Notes under the pieces: generated by a model
What the model saw: only the letters and a program-made list of their open reading frames with translations
Told to the model about the DNA's origin: nothing
The model's database searches: none
Shown: positions 27,667-36,141 of the stretch, piece after piece
Numbering within the stretch: position 1 is the first letter of the stretch
How the letters are laid out: each line of letters starts with the position of its first letter
Made by a program: the position numbers and the translations under genes
Assembly (NCBI GenBank): GCA_025454875.1
Contig: JALONP010000015.1
Location: forward strand, 1-64,000
Length of the DNA: 64,000 nucleotides
Direction: 5' to 3'
From: Bacteroidia bacterium
Lineage (GTDB): Bacteria > Bacteroidota > Bacteroidia > UKL13-3

Positions 27667-30549
27667 ATGAAATTAGTTCGACTTAAGATTGTTATCTGCT
27701 TTGTTTTGAGCGTATTCGCTTTGGCAACATATGCTCAAGAGAAAGGTAAAATTGCTGGTAAAGTAATTGATAAAAAGACAGGTGAAGAGTTGATTGGTGT
27801 TTCTGTACAAATTGAAGGAACCAGTATCGGAACAGCGACCGATTTTGAAGGAAAGTTTATGATTAATAATTTAACTCCAGGTACCTATAACTTGGTTTTA
27901 AGTTATATTTCTTACAAGAAAAAGGTTATAACTGGTGTAGAGGTAAAGGTAAAAGAAACAACACTCATTAATACTTCAATGGAAGAAGCTACCAAAGAAT
28001 TAAATGAAGTTGTTATACGTGGAGAAGTAAAAAAGGAAAGCGCAAATGCAGTTCTAATTCAACAAAAAAATGCTGTTGCAGTTTCGAGTGGAGTGTCTGC
28101 CGATTTAATTCGTAAAACTCCAGATAGAACAACTGCTGATGTTATTAAGCGTGTGAGTGGAGCCTCTATTCAAGATAATAAGTTTGCAATTGTTCGTGGA
28201 TTAGGCGATCGCTACAACATGGGTTTTCTGAATGGTGCACCCCTGCCAAGTTCTGAAAGTGATAGAAAAGCATTTTCTTTAGATATCATTCCAGCGGCTG
28301 TTCTTGATAACATGGTTATTACCAAAACAGCGACCCCGGATATGCCTGGTGACTTCGCTGGAGGCTTTATTCAAATTAATACAAAGGATATACCTGACGA
28401 AGATCAAACCACTGTTCAGTTTTCTCTTGGAACCCATTCGCTTACAACCTTTAAACAAACACAGAACTTTGGAATAGGCTCACGCGATTTTTTGGGTTAT
28501 GATGATGGGAAAAGAGGAATTCCGGCTTCTTTGCCAGGAACTGACCAAATGAAGTCTGAAGGAGTTGCAGGAGAAAATGATAAGCTTGCGCAATACATGA
28601 GGGCCTCTAATAATAATTTTACTCCAAACATTGTTGAAAGTACAAGGCCGAATATTAGTTTTCAAGCATCTACTTCGAAAAGATGGAAAACGGAGAATAA
28701 TGAATTTGGATTGTTAACCGCTCTTACTTACAATAACAATATCCGTTATTTACCTTTTACAATTACCAACCTACAAGGAATTAATACATCTACTGAGGCG
28801 AACCTGGAAAAGTTTGATGGGCAAACTCTGAACTATAATACCTACAAGAACACTGTTATGGTCGGTGGATTGGCAAATTTTAGCTTCAAATTAGGCAAAT
28901 ACAATAAGTTCTATTTCAAAAACCTGATAACACAATTGGGTGAAGACCAATCGACATTAAGGACAGGAAGAAGAATTGTAGGAGTAAATGATGCGATTGA
29001 GAATCAAATAGAGTCACAATACAACCATTATATTTCACAATACCAACAAAGCAGAATGCTAAGCTCTCAAATTGGAGGGGAGCATTTATTACCTGGATCA
29101 AAAGTGAAAATTGGTTATGTGTTTGGTTACAACAATATCGAACGCGAAATGCCAGATTTCAGAAGGTTATTTTACCAAGCAGATCGCAATTTGTCTCCAG
29201 AAATGGGTAATTCACAAGCGCAAATCTTAGATAATGCGAGTGGATTTTCAGTTGCGAATAGTGGCAGGTTTACATCGAAGTTAGCTGAACAAAGCTATAG
29301 TGCTAATTACAATGTTACTGTACCTATTAAATTGTTTAAGAAAACGGATATCAAAGTCGGGGGAATGCACTTTATGAGAAATAGAAGTTTTAATGCTCGT
29401 AACTTTTTATACTCATTTAATAGCGGGAATCCGAATTGGTTCGATGGTAAAAAAGAGATTCCAGTTCAAGGCATATTCAACGACAGCAATGTAAACGAAG
29501 GTGGATTTTTTCAGAAAGATGCCACACAGCCATTTGACGCTTATACAGCAAGTTCAGCTTTGCATGCAGGGTATATCATGTTAGATCAAAAGGTAATTTC
29601 ACGATTACGTCTGATTTACGGAGTAAGATTGGAAAGCTTTAATCAGAAGTTAAATTCTTTAGATAACAGTGGAGCACCAGTTGTTGTTAACACAACAGTT
29701 TTAGATGTGCTTCCTTCAGCTAATATTGTTTATGAACTCACTGAAAAACAAAACTTACGATTAGGGTATGCCAAAACTGTTTCACGTCCTGAGTTTAGGG
29801 AGTTTGCTCCACTTGCATTTTTTGAGGTAAATTATAACGGAATTATCACAGGAAACCAGAACTTAACTAGGGCTAAGATTGATAATTATGATTTAAAGTG
29901 GGAGTTTTATCCTACAGCAAACCAAACGATTTCGGTAAATCCATTTTACAAGCGTTTTGTAAATCCTGTTGAAATGACTGTTAATCCTCAACAAGATAAT
30001 TTCGGATTCAGTTATGCGAATGCAAACTCGGCTCAGAATTATGGTGTGGAGCTTGAAGCAAGATTAGCGTTAACTTATTTTGACAAATTGCTTCAAACGA
30101 ATTTCATGAAAAATATTACAGTATTTACAAACTATGCACTCATTCGTTCTAACGTTAATATTGATGCCTTGGCGGGTGGTGCAGTTACCAGCAGACCACT
30201 TCAAGGACAATCACCGTATGTGTTTAATGCCGGCATTAATTATAACAATCCTAAACTATTTGATTTGAGCATAAACGTAAATCGGATTGGAAGAAGAATT
30301 GCCTTTGTGGGTACACAGGATGCATTTATTATTTGGGAGAATCCTAGAACAGTTCTTGATGCGAGCATTTCTAAAACCTTTTTCAAGAAATTGGTTGCTA
30401 AAATTACTTTAGGAGATATTCTTGCTCAACCACTTATTTATTATCAAGATTTAAATAAGAATGGCAAGTATGAAGAGGGTAAAGATATTGCTACATTCAA
30501 CTATAGATTTGGATATACAACGGCATTGTCTGTTTCATATAATTTCTAA
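27667..30549 (+). CDS. TonB-dependent outer-membrane receptor with carboxypeptidase-like N-terminal domain
   Basis: A 960-residue receptor. Signal peptide about 1-23 (ending TYAQ). A CarboxypepD_reg-like domain at about 28-110 (GKIAGKVIDKKTGEELIGVSVQIEGT). A plug domain at about 125-250 (ISADLIRKTP-like segment, AIVRGLGDRYNMGFLNGAPLPS, FAGGFIQINTKD). Then a 22-strand-type barrel ending TALSVSYNF with the terminal Phe. The RGLGDRYN.. plug pattern differs from SusC, and no SusD gene follows. Instead a T9SS-exported protein follows in the next transcription unit. The substrate is unknown. The gene has a strongly patterned promoter with 11-bp direct repeats and its own terminator. Transport across the outer membrane powered by TonB/ExbBD is established for the family. 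Confidence 0.92.
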   Translation: MKLVRLKIVICFVLSVFALATYAQEKGKIAGKVIDKKTGEELIGVSVQIEGTSIGTATDFEGKFMINNLTPGTYNLVLSYISYKKKVITGVEVKVKETTLINTSMEEATKELNEVVIRGEVKKESANAVLIQQKNAVAVSSGVSADLIRKTPDRTTADVIKRVSGASIQDNKFAIVRGLGDRYNMGFLNGAPLPSSESDRKAFSLDIIPAAVLDNMVITKTATPDMPGDFAGGFIQINTKDIPDEDQTTVQFSLGTHSLTTFKQTQNFGIGSRDFLGYDDGKRGIPASLPGTDQMKSEGVAGENDKLAQYMRASNNNFTPNIVESTRPNISFQASTSKRWKTENNEFGLLTALTYNNNIRYLPFTITNLQGINTSTEANLEKFDGQTLNYNTYKNTVMVGGLANFSFKLGKYNKFYFKNLITQLGEDQSTLRTGRRIVGVNDAIENQIESQYNHYISQYQQSRMLSSQIGGEHLLPGSKVKIGYVFGYNNIEREMPDFRRLFYQADRNLSPEMGNSQAQILDNASGFSVANSGRFTSKLAEQSYSANYNVTVPIKLFKKTDIKVGGMHFMRNRSFNARNFLYSFNSGNPNWFDGKKEIPVQGIFNDSNVNEGGFFQKDATQPFDAYTASSALHAGYIMLDQKVISRLRLIYGVRLESFNQKLNSLDNSGAPVVVNTTVLDVLPSANIVYELTEKQNLRLGYAKTVSRPEFREFAPLAFFEVNYNGIITGNQNLTRAKIDNYDLKWEFYPTANQTISVNPFYKRFVNPVEMTVNPQQDNFGFSYANANSAQNYGVELEARLALTYFDKLLQTNFMKNITVFTNYALIRSNVNIDALAGGAVTSRPLQGQSPYVFNAGINYNNPKLFDLSINVNRIGRRIAFVGTQDAFIIWENPRTVLDASISKTFFKKLVAKITLGDILAQPLIYYQDLNKNGKYEEGKDIATFNYRFGYTTALSVSYNF

Positions 30550-30568
30550 GAGAACTATTGTTGTATTT

Positions 30569-30602
30569 AAAGGGCATGGACCAAAGGTTTATGCCCTTTT
30601 AT
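30569..30602 (+). terminator. Intrinsic terminator after the TonB receptor gene
   Basis: A 9-bp perfect stem (AAAGGGCAT 30569-30577 with ATGCCCTTT 30591-30599) is followed by T. It lies 20 bp after the receptor stop, so the next gene needs its own promoter, which is present at 30613-30690. Confidence 0.8.
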
Positions 30603-30612
30603 ATTTTCTTAC

Positions 30613-30690
30613 TTAACCATTGCTTAACGTGATGTTAAAGTAACCACAACATTGGCTTAACAATATGGTGAGGCGTTCTGTCTAATCTTG
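30613..30690 (+). promoter_or_regulatory. Promoter of the 1299-residue T9SS protein gene with six 11-bp-phased direct repeats
   Basis: The 11-mers start at 30613, 30624, 30635, 30646, 30657 and 30668: TTAACCATTGC, TTAACGTGATG, TTAAAGTAACC, ACAACATTGGC, TTAACAATATG, GTGAGGCGTTC. Four nt later comes TAATCTTG (30683-30690, one mismatch from TAnnTTTG). Period, core, shared tails (ATTGC, ATTGGC) and distance to the -7 element all match the array at 27559. The last unit is degenerate. The same PhoB/OmpR-type activator is inferred for both. Confidence 0.65.
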
Positions 30691-30711
30691 ACCAACGAAA
30701 TTTCTATAAAA

Positions 30712-33700
30712 ATGAAAATAAAAGTTACAACGTTTCTCGCTGCAATCGGACTTACTTTAAGTTCATATGCACAATTTTTTGATTCAGTGCCTTACAGAGG
30801 CGCATTTGCAATAGCCGGAACTACAAAAGCTGCAACAACAGGTTACAATCCAGATCCAACAAATACAGGTGCCAACTGGGCCACTGGTTGGACAAACTGG
30901 TCGCCAAATACTGCCGCTTACCCTGGCGATGCAGGATGGTCTCCTACTGCGCAATTTCCCGCACCAAGTGCAAATAAAGTTGTTGTTTCGGGAAACATTT
31001 CATCGAATACAACTTGGACAAAAAACAATTGGTATGAACTTACTGGAACAGTTCACGTAACCAATGGCGCAACATTAACCATAGAACCAGGAACAGTTAT
31101 TCGTGGTAACATCACCAATATTGGTGTATTGATTATTGCCAAAGGTGGTAAGTTAAATGCAATAGGTACAAAGGAGCAACCAATCGTTTTTACCTCGAAT
31201 AAAGCCCAAGGTTCAAGATTGCGTGGAGATTGGGGAGGTTTATTATTGATTGGTAATGCGCAAACTAATACACCAGGTGGAGTTAGGCAATATGAAGCTT
31301 TGCCAAACGATCCTTTAGCTAATTATGGTGGTGGAGCTAATCCAAATAACGCTGATAACTCAGGTACCTTGCGGTATATTCGAATTGAATACGCTGGATT
31401 TAACTTTTTGCCTGATCAAGAAATTAATGGTCTTACTTTCGCAGGTGTTGGAAGTGGAACAAGGGCAGATTATATTCAAGTAAGTTTTGCCAATGACGAC
31501 TCATACGAGTGGTTTGGAGGAACTTCAAATCATAAGTACTTAATAGCTTACGCTGGAACTGATGATGATTTTGATATGGATGAAGGTTATGCAGGTAAAT
31601 TACAATACTTATTAGGCGTTCGTAATCCTGCTATTTTCGAAACCTCTCCTTCAGGAACATCAAATGGTTTAGAGCATGATAATAATACAGGTTTGGGAAC
31701 AGCATCTCAAATCAACCCTGCAACGCCAACGCCAACACCTACAACTTCACCGATTATTTCAAACATGACCCTAGTGGGACCAATTAAAGCTGGAGCCAAT
31801 AGAACAAGTTTATCAACTACTGCAAATGCACGTTTTGGTAGAGGTTTAGAGTTAAGAACAAATGTTTCTACTTCAATATTCAATTCAATTGTTTGGGGCT
31901 ATTCTACATTGTTCCAATTTGGAAATCCTACTGGTACATTCCCTGCCACAACGCAAACTCGAGCAGTTGAAGATCAAATAAGCATGAGAAACAATGTGTT
32001 TATTTCTACTGCAACTGGTAATGATATTCGATTTAATAGTCAAAATGGTCCTTCATCATATTTAGCATCAAATAATGCCACCTTTAATTTAAATACAGCT
32101 TGGATGAGAGATTGGTTAATTAATGCTTCCCCAATCGGGTTTACTGGTCCAACTGGAACCGACACAGCAAGAACAACTTTAACAGCAGGTGTTGAAATGG
32201 TTAACCCAGTTTATAGTGGAACAACGAATGGCTCATTAGCTCAGCTTGATTTTTCAGCTGTAGATTTTACCTTGGCAGCTTCAAGTCCATTTAATGGAAC
32301 ATCATCTTTCCGTCATCCTAAAATAGCTACGATACCAACGCCAAGTATCTCGGTTGATCCATCGTCATTACCAGTATTTAATAAAGTGGTAGACGCTCCA
32401 TCAGAAATCAGAACCATATTTATTTCAGCAGCTAACTTAGCTGGTAATATCACTATTAACGCTCCTGCAAATTTTCTGGTTTCTTTTAACAGAAATACTG
32501 GATATGCATCATCAATCAATAAAAATGGACCTAGTGCAAGCGACACTGTTTTCATTCAGTACACCAGAAATACTACTGGTGGTGCATCAGGTTTTGTTTC
32601 AATTTCTTCAACCGTACCTACTGATTTTACAACAATCAATATAGCAGTATTGGGTAACACGATTGCCCCTGCTGCTCCTTTTGTAGGAGTTAGTGCCGCA
32701 GCATTAACATTTAATTCGGCATTAACAGTACCTTCAACAGAACGTACCCTTACAGTTTATGGTAAATACTTAACAGCAAACGCGGTAGTTATTGCTCCTT
32801 CGGGTTATGAAGTAACCACAACGAGTGGAAGCGGTTATGCTTCAACAGTATCTTTAACTACTACAGATGGCAATATTAATGCTTCCGTTTTTGTTCGATA
32901 CACACCTACGGTTGCGGGTAATACAGTAAACAATTTAAAGATTGCTGTTGCAGGCTTAGATACTGTTTCTGTTACACTCAATGGATCTACTCCAGTTTCA
33001 ATGTTAACTTCTTCGGTAACGTCTTACCCTCAGTGGCAAATTGTAACTGGTGATTCTTCGTTGGCGTATCCAATCACAGTTTCAGGAGTTAATTTAACAG
33101 ATTCAGTTCGCATAACAGCCCCAAATGCTAACTTCCAGTTAAGCGTGGATTCTGCATTCACAACACCTTCTTCTGTATTGTTTTTAAACACAAGCGAATC
33201 GGCAACTTTAGCTGCAACGAAAGTTTTCGTTCGTTTTAAGGGGGCAACTTCAACAGGTAATGTTAGTATTGCATCTGCTGGAGCTGCTACTGTGAACGTT
33301 GCTGTTTCAGGTTCTGCTTTATCTGCCACTGCAAGAAGAATTCTGGTGAACAGTCCGACAAATTCATTTAGTTTCAGTGCAACTTTAGGTACACCTAGTG
33401 CATCACAAACTTTCACAGTCCAAGGTTTCAGACTAACTGATACAATTGGATTAGCGTTTTCAGTTGCCGGCTTCGAACTTTCGACAAACAATACAACTTG
33501 GTCTTCCACATTGCGTCTAGATACGATTGCAGGTGGAAGCGTTCCATCAACTCAAATCTGGGTGCGTTACAATCCTGCCGTTGCTGGTGCATCAGGAGCA
33601 CAACAACTTATTGTGAATAGCCCAGGTGCAACAAATGTTACGTTTACTGTTAATGGTCTATCATCTCCAGGTTTAGTTGTTACGCCAGCTGTTTTGCCAA

Positions 33701-34611
33701 CATTTGCCACTGTTGTTGGAACTCCTTCAATCAGTATACCAGTGAATGTTTCAGGTTCGCGTTTAATCTCAGATGTGATTGTTACTGCTTCTTCTGATTT
33801 CCAAGTATCATTAGATTCACTCACTGATTTTGCATCATCAGTTACTGCAACAAAAACTGGCTCAATATTGCCAATAACTAAGGTGTTTGTTCGCTACAAT
33901 CCAGCAATAGCTGGTAGCTCACCTGTTAACAGTGTACTAACAGTTAGCACGCAATCAACACCAAACACATTGATTACTTTAAATGGCTTTTCAGTGCAAC
34001 GCCCAACACCAGTGATCAATTTGGGTGTTGCTTCATTACCTGAATTTGAGACTAATATTGCTCAACCAACAGCTCCACAGTCATTTATTATCAATGCAGT
34101 AAACCTGACAGACTCTTTAAGTATTACTGTTGGCGGTGATTTTGAATTATCTCCTGATTCGATTAATTACAAAAAGGATTGGAAGGTACCTGCCGTAAAT
34201 GGCAGTATTTCAAATTTGAGAATATTCTGCCGCTTAAATAGAACAGATGCGGGAATAACTAAGGACACCATTCTGGTTTCTTCAACGGGAGCTATCACAG
34301 GTAAAATTGCAGTTTCTGGTAAAAGTACAGTTGGTATTGTAGAGCACGATAATATCACTTCATTTGTAATGTATCCAAATCCAGCAAAAACTGAGTTAAT
34401 AATTGATTTTGTTGCAGAACAATCAGCTATCACTGTTATCAATGTATATGACTTGGCTGGTAAATTGGTTAAGAATATTGCTAATGATAAATTTGCTGCG
34501 GGGCATAATGCGGTTTTTGCTAACATTGCAGACTTGCAAGATGGTTTCTATCTTGTAAGTGTTCAATCACTTCAAGGTTCTAAAACAGTGCGTTTGTTAA
34601 TCTCAAAATAA
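30712..34611 (+). CDS. Large secreted protein with six Ig-like repeats and T9SS sorting domain
   Basis: A 1299-residue protein. Signal peptide about 1-21 (ending SSYAQ). Residues about 60-500 form a conserved beta-rich domain with LTIEPGTVIRG, GDWGGLLLIGNA, GTLRYIRIEYAG, EINGLTFAGVGSGT, DDSYEWFGGT and DDDFDMDEGYAGKLQ. This resembles a parallel beta-helix and is seen widely in secreted Bacteroidota proteins. Six tandem units of about 105-115 residues follow (about 543-1205), each with SLPxF-, VSGxxLTDxxxIxA- and VFVRY-type strands. A T9SS type A sorting domain closes the protein (MYPNPAKTELII, ending RLLISK). The start is ATG at 30712; an upstream TTG at 30688 lies inside the -7 element and is rejected. 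The promoter matches that of the TonB receptor. Molecular function unknown. Confidence 0.82.
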   Translation: MKIKVTTFLAAIGLTLSSYAQFFDSVPYRGAFAIAGTTKAATTGYNPDPTNTGANWATGWTNWSPNTAAYPGDAGWSPTAQFPAPSANKVVVSGNISSNTTWTKNNWYELTGTVHVTNGATLTIEPGTVIRGNITNIGVLIIAKGGKLNAIGTKEQPIVFTSNKAQGSRLRGDWGGLLLIGNAQTNTPGGVRQYEALPNDPLANYGGGANPNNADNSGTLRYIRIEYAGFNFLPDQEINGLTFAGVGSGTRADYIQVSFANDDSYEWFGGTSNHKYLIAYAGTDDDFDMDEGYAGKLQYLLGVRNPAIFETSPSGTSNGLEHDNNTGLGTASQINPATPTPTPTTSPIISNMTLVGPIKAGANRTSLSTTANARFGRGLELRTNVSTSIFNSIVWGYSTLFQFGNPTGTFPATTQTRAVEDQISMRNNVFISTATGNDIRFNSQNGPSSYLASNNATFNLNTAWMRDWLINASPIGFTGPTGTDTARTTLTAGVEMVNPVYSGTTNGSLAQLDFSAVDFTLAASSPFNGTSSFRHPKIATIPTPSISVDPSSLPVFNKVVDAPSEIRTIFISAANLAGNITINAPANFLVSFNRNTGYASSINKNGPSASDTVFIQYTRNTTGGASGFVSISSTVPTDFTTINIAVLGNTIAPAAPFVGVSAAALTFNSALTVPSTERTLTVYGKYLTANAVVIAPSGYEVTTTSGSGYASTVSLTTTDGNINASVFVRYTPTVAGNTVNNLKIAVAGLDTVSVTLNGSTPVSMLTSSVTSYPQWQIVTGDSSLAYPITVSGVNLTDSVRITAPNANFQLSVDSAFTTPSSVLFLNTSESATLAATKVFVRFKGATSTGNVSIASAGAATVNVAVSGSALSATARRILVNSPTNSFSFSATLGTPSASQTFTVQGFRLTDTIGLAFSVAGFELSTNNTTWSSTLRLDTIAGGSVPSTQIWVRYNPAVAGASGAQQLIVNSPGATNVTFTVNGLSSPGLVVTPAVLPTFATVVGTPSISIPVNVSGSRLISDVIVTASSDFQVSLDSLTDFASSVTATKTGSILPITKVFVRYNPAIAGSSPVNSVLTVSTQSTPNTLITLNGFSVQRPTPVINLGVASLPEFETNIAQPTAPQSFIINAVNLTDSLSITVGGDFELSPDSINYKKDWKVPAVNGSISNLRIFCRLNRTDAGITKDTILVSSTGAITGKIAVSGKSTVGIVEHDNITSFVMYPNPAKTELIIDFVAEQSAITVINVYDLAGKLVKNIANDKFAAGHNAVFANIADLQDGFYLVSVQSLQGSKTVRLLISK

Positions 34612-34628
34612 TCACCACATCAAATAGG

Positions 34629-34664
34629 AAAAACCCTGCAGTTATTAAACTGCAGGGTTTTTTT
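34629..34664. terminator. Bidirectional terminator between convergent genes
   Basis: A 13-bp perfect stem (34631-34643 AAACCCTGCAGTT with 34648-34660) and a 4-nt loop, with A and T runs on both sides. It serves the T9SS protein gene and the convergent FAD oxidoreductase gene. Confidence 0.85.
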
Positions 34665-34680
34665 ATGAGATAAAATGGAA

Positions 34681-36111
34681 CTATTGGTGTTGCAAACCGG
34701 TTGCAGTAATGGCCGACTTCTCTTGGTAATTGTCATAGTCGGTGTTTATCTCCCACAAGTTGTGCTTGGTATTTTTAATAATATTTTCGGCTGCTAATAG
34801 GCCCATCAAAATACTGTGATCTTGGTTGTTGTATTTAAAGGAACCATAACGGCCAATTACACTTAGTCTACCAATGCCATTTAAATATTCTTTTATCGGT
34901 TTTAAATGTTCTTTATATCCTTTTTTATACACGGGGTAGCATCTATGTATGCGATGAACATATCCATTTAAAATGGCGTTTGATTGATTAAGGCCTGTTT
35001 GGTTTAACTCATATTTAGCCAACTCAATAATTGATTCGTCTTCTTGCGACCAAAGCAAGTCTTGATCATAACACCAATATTCGAGAGCCAATACAGTGGT
35101 TCCATCATTTTTTACAATACTCGGAACCCAATTACCAAAGTTGGTTATTCGTCCCATTTTTAACTGTTCAGAATGCACATACAACCAATTATCAGGGAAT
35201 AAATTTTCGCCTTGAACACGCAGGTAAACAATAATTGTATTTCTAAAGGTGAGTTGATTGCATTGGGCAACTACATCAGTTGGTACATTGTTTAATTGCT
35301 TAACCATCACTGATAATGGCATCGTTGATACTACATGTGAATAAGCAATTGTTTCACCTTGTTGATTAACTACACCAATGGCTTGGCCATTTTGTATTGC
35401 AATTTTTTGAATAGGGGTATTTACAAATACCTTGCCTCCATTTGCAGCAATAAAAGCACTCATTCGCTCGTACACCATGCCTGTTCCACCAAGTGGGTAT
35501 GCAAATTGATCTACCAATGTTTTGTGGTTAACAGTAAAACCGAGTGCTTTTTTAATAGCTTCTCCAAGCGTAAATTTTTTAATACGTTGAGCAGCAAAGT
35601 CAGCATCTAAATCCGTACAAGCTATTCCCCATAACTTTTCGCTATAGGTTTTAAAAAAGATAGCAAACAGTTGGTATCCAAATCGGCTAACTACCCAATT
35701 TTGAAAAGAACCGTCTTGTTGAGTTGGCTTTACCTTTTCGAATACATAACTAAAAAAGCATGAAGCTGATGTGAATATTCCTAATTTGCTTAGTGCATCA
35801 GCAATTTTAATCGGGTATTGGTAAAAGTGCTTTTTGTAATAGATGCGTGTAAGCCTATCTACCATTAAGTAATCTTTACCAACAACCTCTAACCATAACT
35901 CATTTACCCTCGTATCATCACTAAAAAAACGATGAGGTCCTAAATCTAAAGTATTCCCCCACAATTTTAATGATTTACACAATCCGCCAATTTGATGCGA
36001 AGCCTCATATACATGCACTTTTTTTCCAGCTTTTGTAAGTTGATATGCAGCTGTAAGTCCGGCTGGTCCCGCACCAATAATGGCAATTGTTTCGTGGGTT
36101 TGAGTCTCCAT
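34681..36111 (-). CDS. FAD/NAD(P)-binding amine-oxidase-type oxidoreductase
   Basis: A 476-residue flavoprotein. The N terminus has the dinucleotide-binding motif IAIIGAGPAGLTAAYQL and the following acidic strand VYEAS. GGLCKSLKLWGNTLDLGPHRFF fits the protoporphyrinogen-oxidase/UDP-galactopyranose-mutase-like superfamily. The C-terminal FAD segment IGRYGSFKYNNQDHSILMGLLAA is intact. Members of this branch often sit in surface polysaccharide loci, but no such genes are beside it here, so the substrate is unknown. I chose ATG at 36111 over a TTG three codons upstream. The upstream TonB-type gene ends 30 bp before it on the same strand. Confidence 0.8.
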   Translation of the reverse strand: METQTHETIAIIGAGPAGLTAAYQLTKAGKKVHVYEASHQIGGLCKSLKLWGNTLDLGPHRFFSDDTRVNELWLEVVGKDYLMVDRLTRIYYKKHFYQYPIKIADALSKLGIFTSASCFFSYVFEKVKPTQQDGSFQNWVVSRFGYQLFAIFFKTYSEKLWGIACTDLDADFAAQRIKKFTLGEAIKKALGFTVNHKTLVDQFAYPLGGTGMVYERMSAFIAANGGKVFVNTPIQKIAIQNGQAIGVVNQQGETIAYSHVVSTMPLSVMVKQLNNVPTDVVAQCNQLTFRNTIIVYLRVQGENLFPDNWLYVHSEQLKMGRITNFGNWVPSIVKNDGTTVLALEYWCYDQDLLWSQEDESIIELAKYELNQTGLNQSNAILNGYVHRIHRCYPVYKKGYKEHLKPIKEYLNGIGRLSVIGRYGSFKYNNQDHSILMGLLAAENIIKNTKHNLWEINTDYDNYQEKSAITATGLQHQ

Positions 36112-36141
36112 GCAATACAAGAATACACTTTTTTTAGTAGC

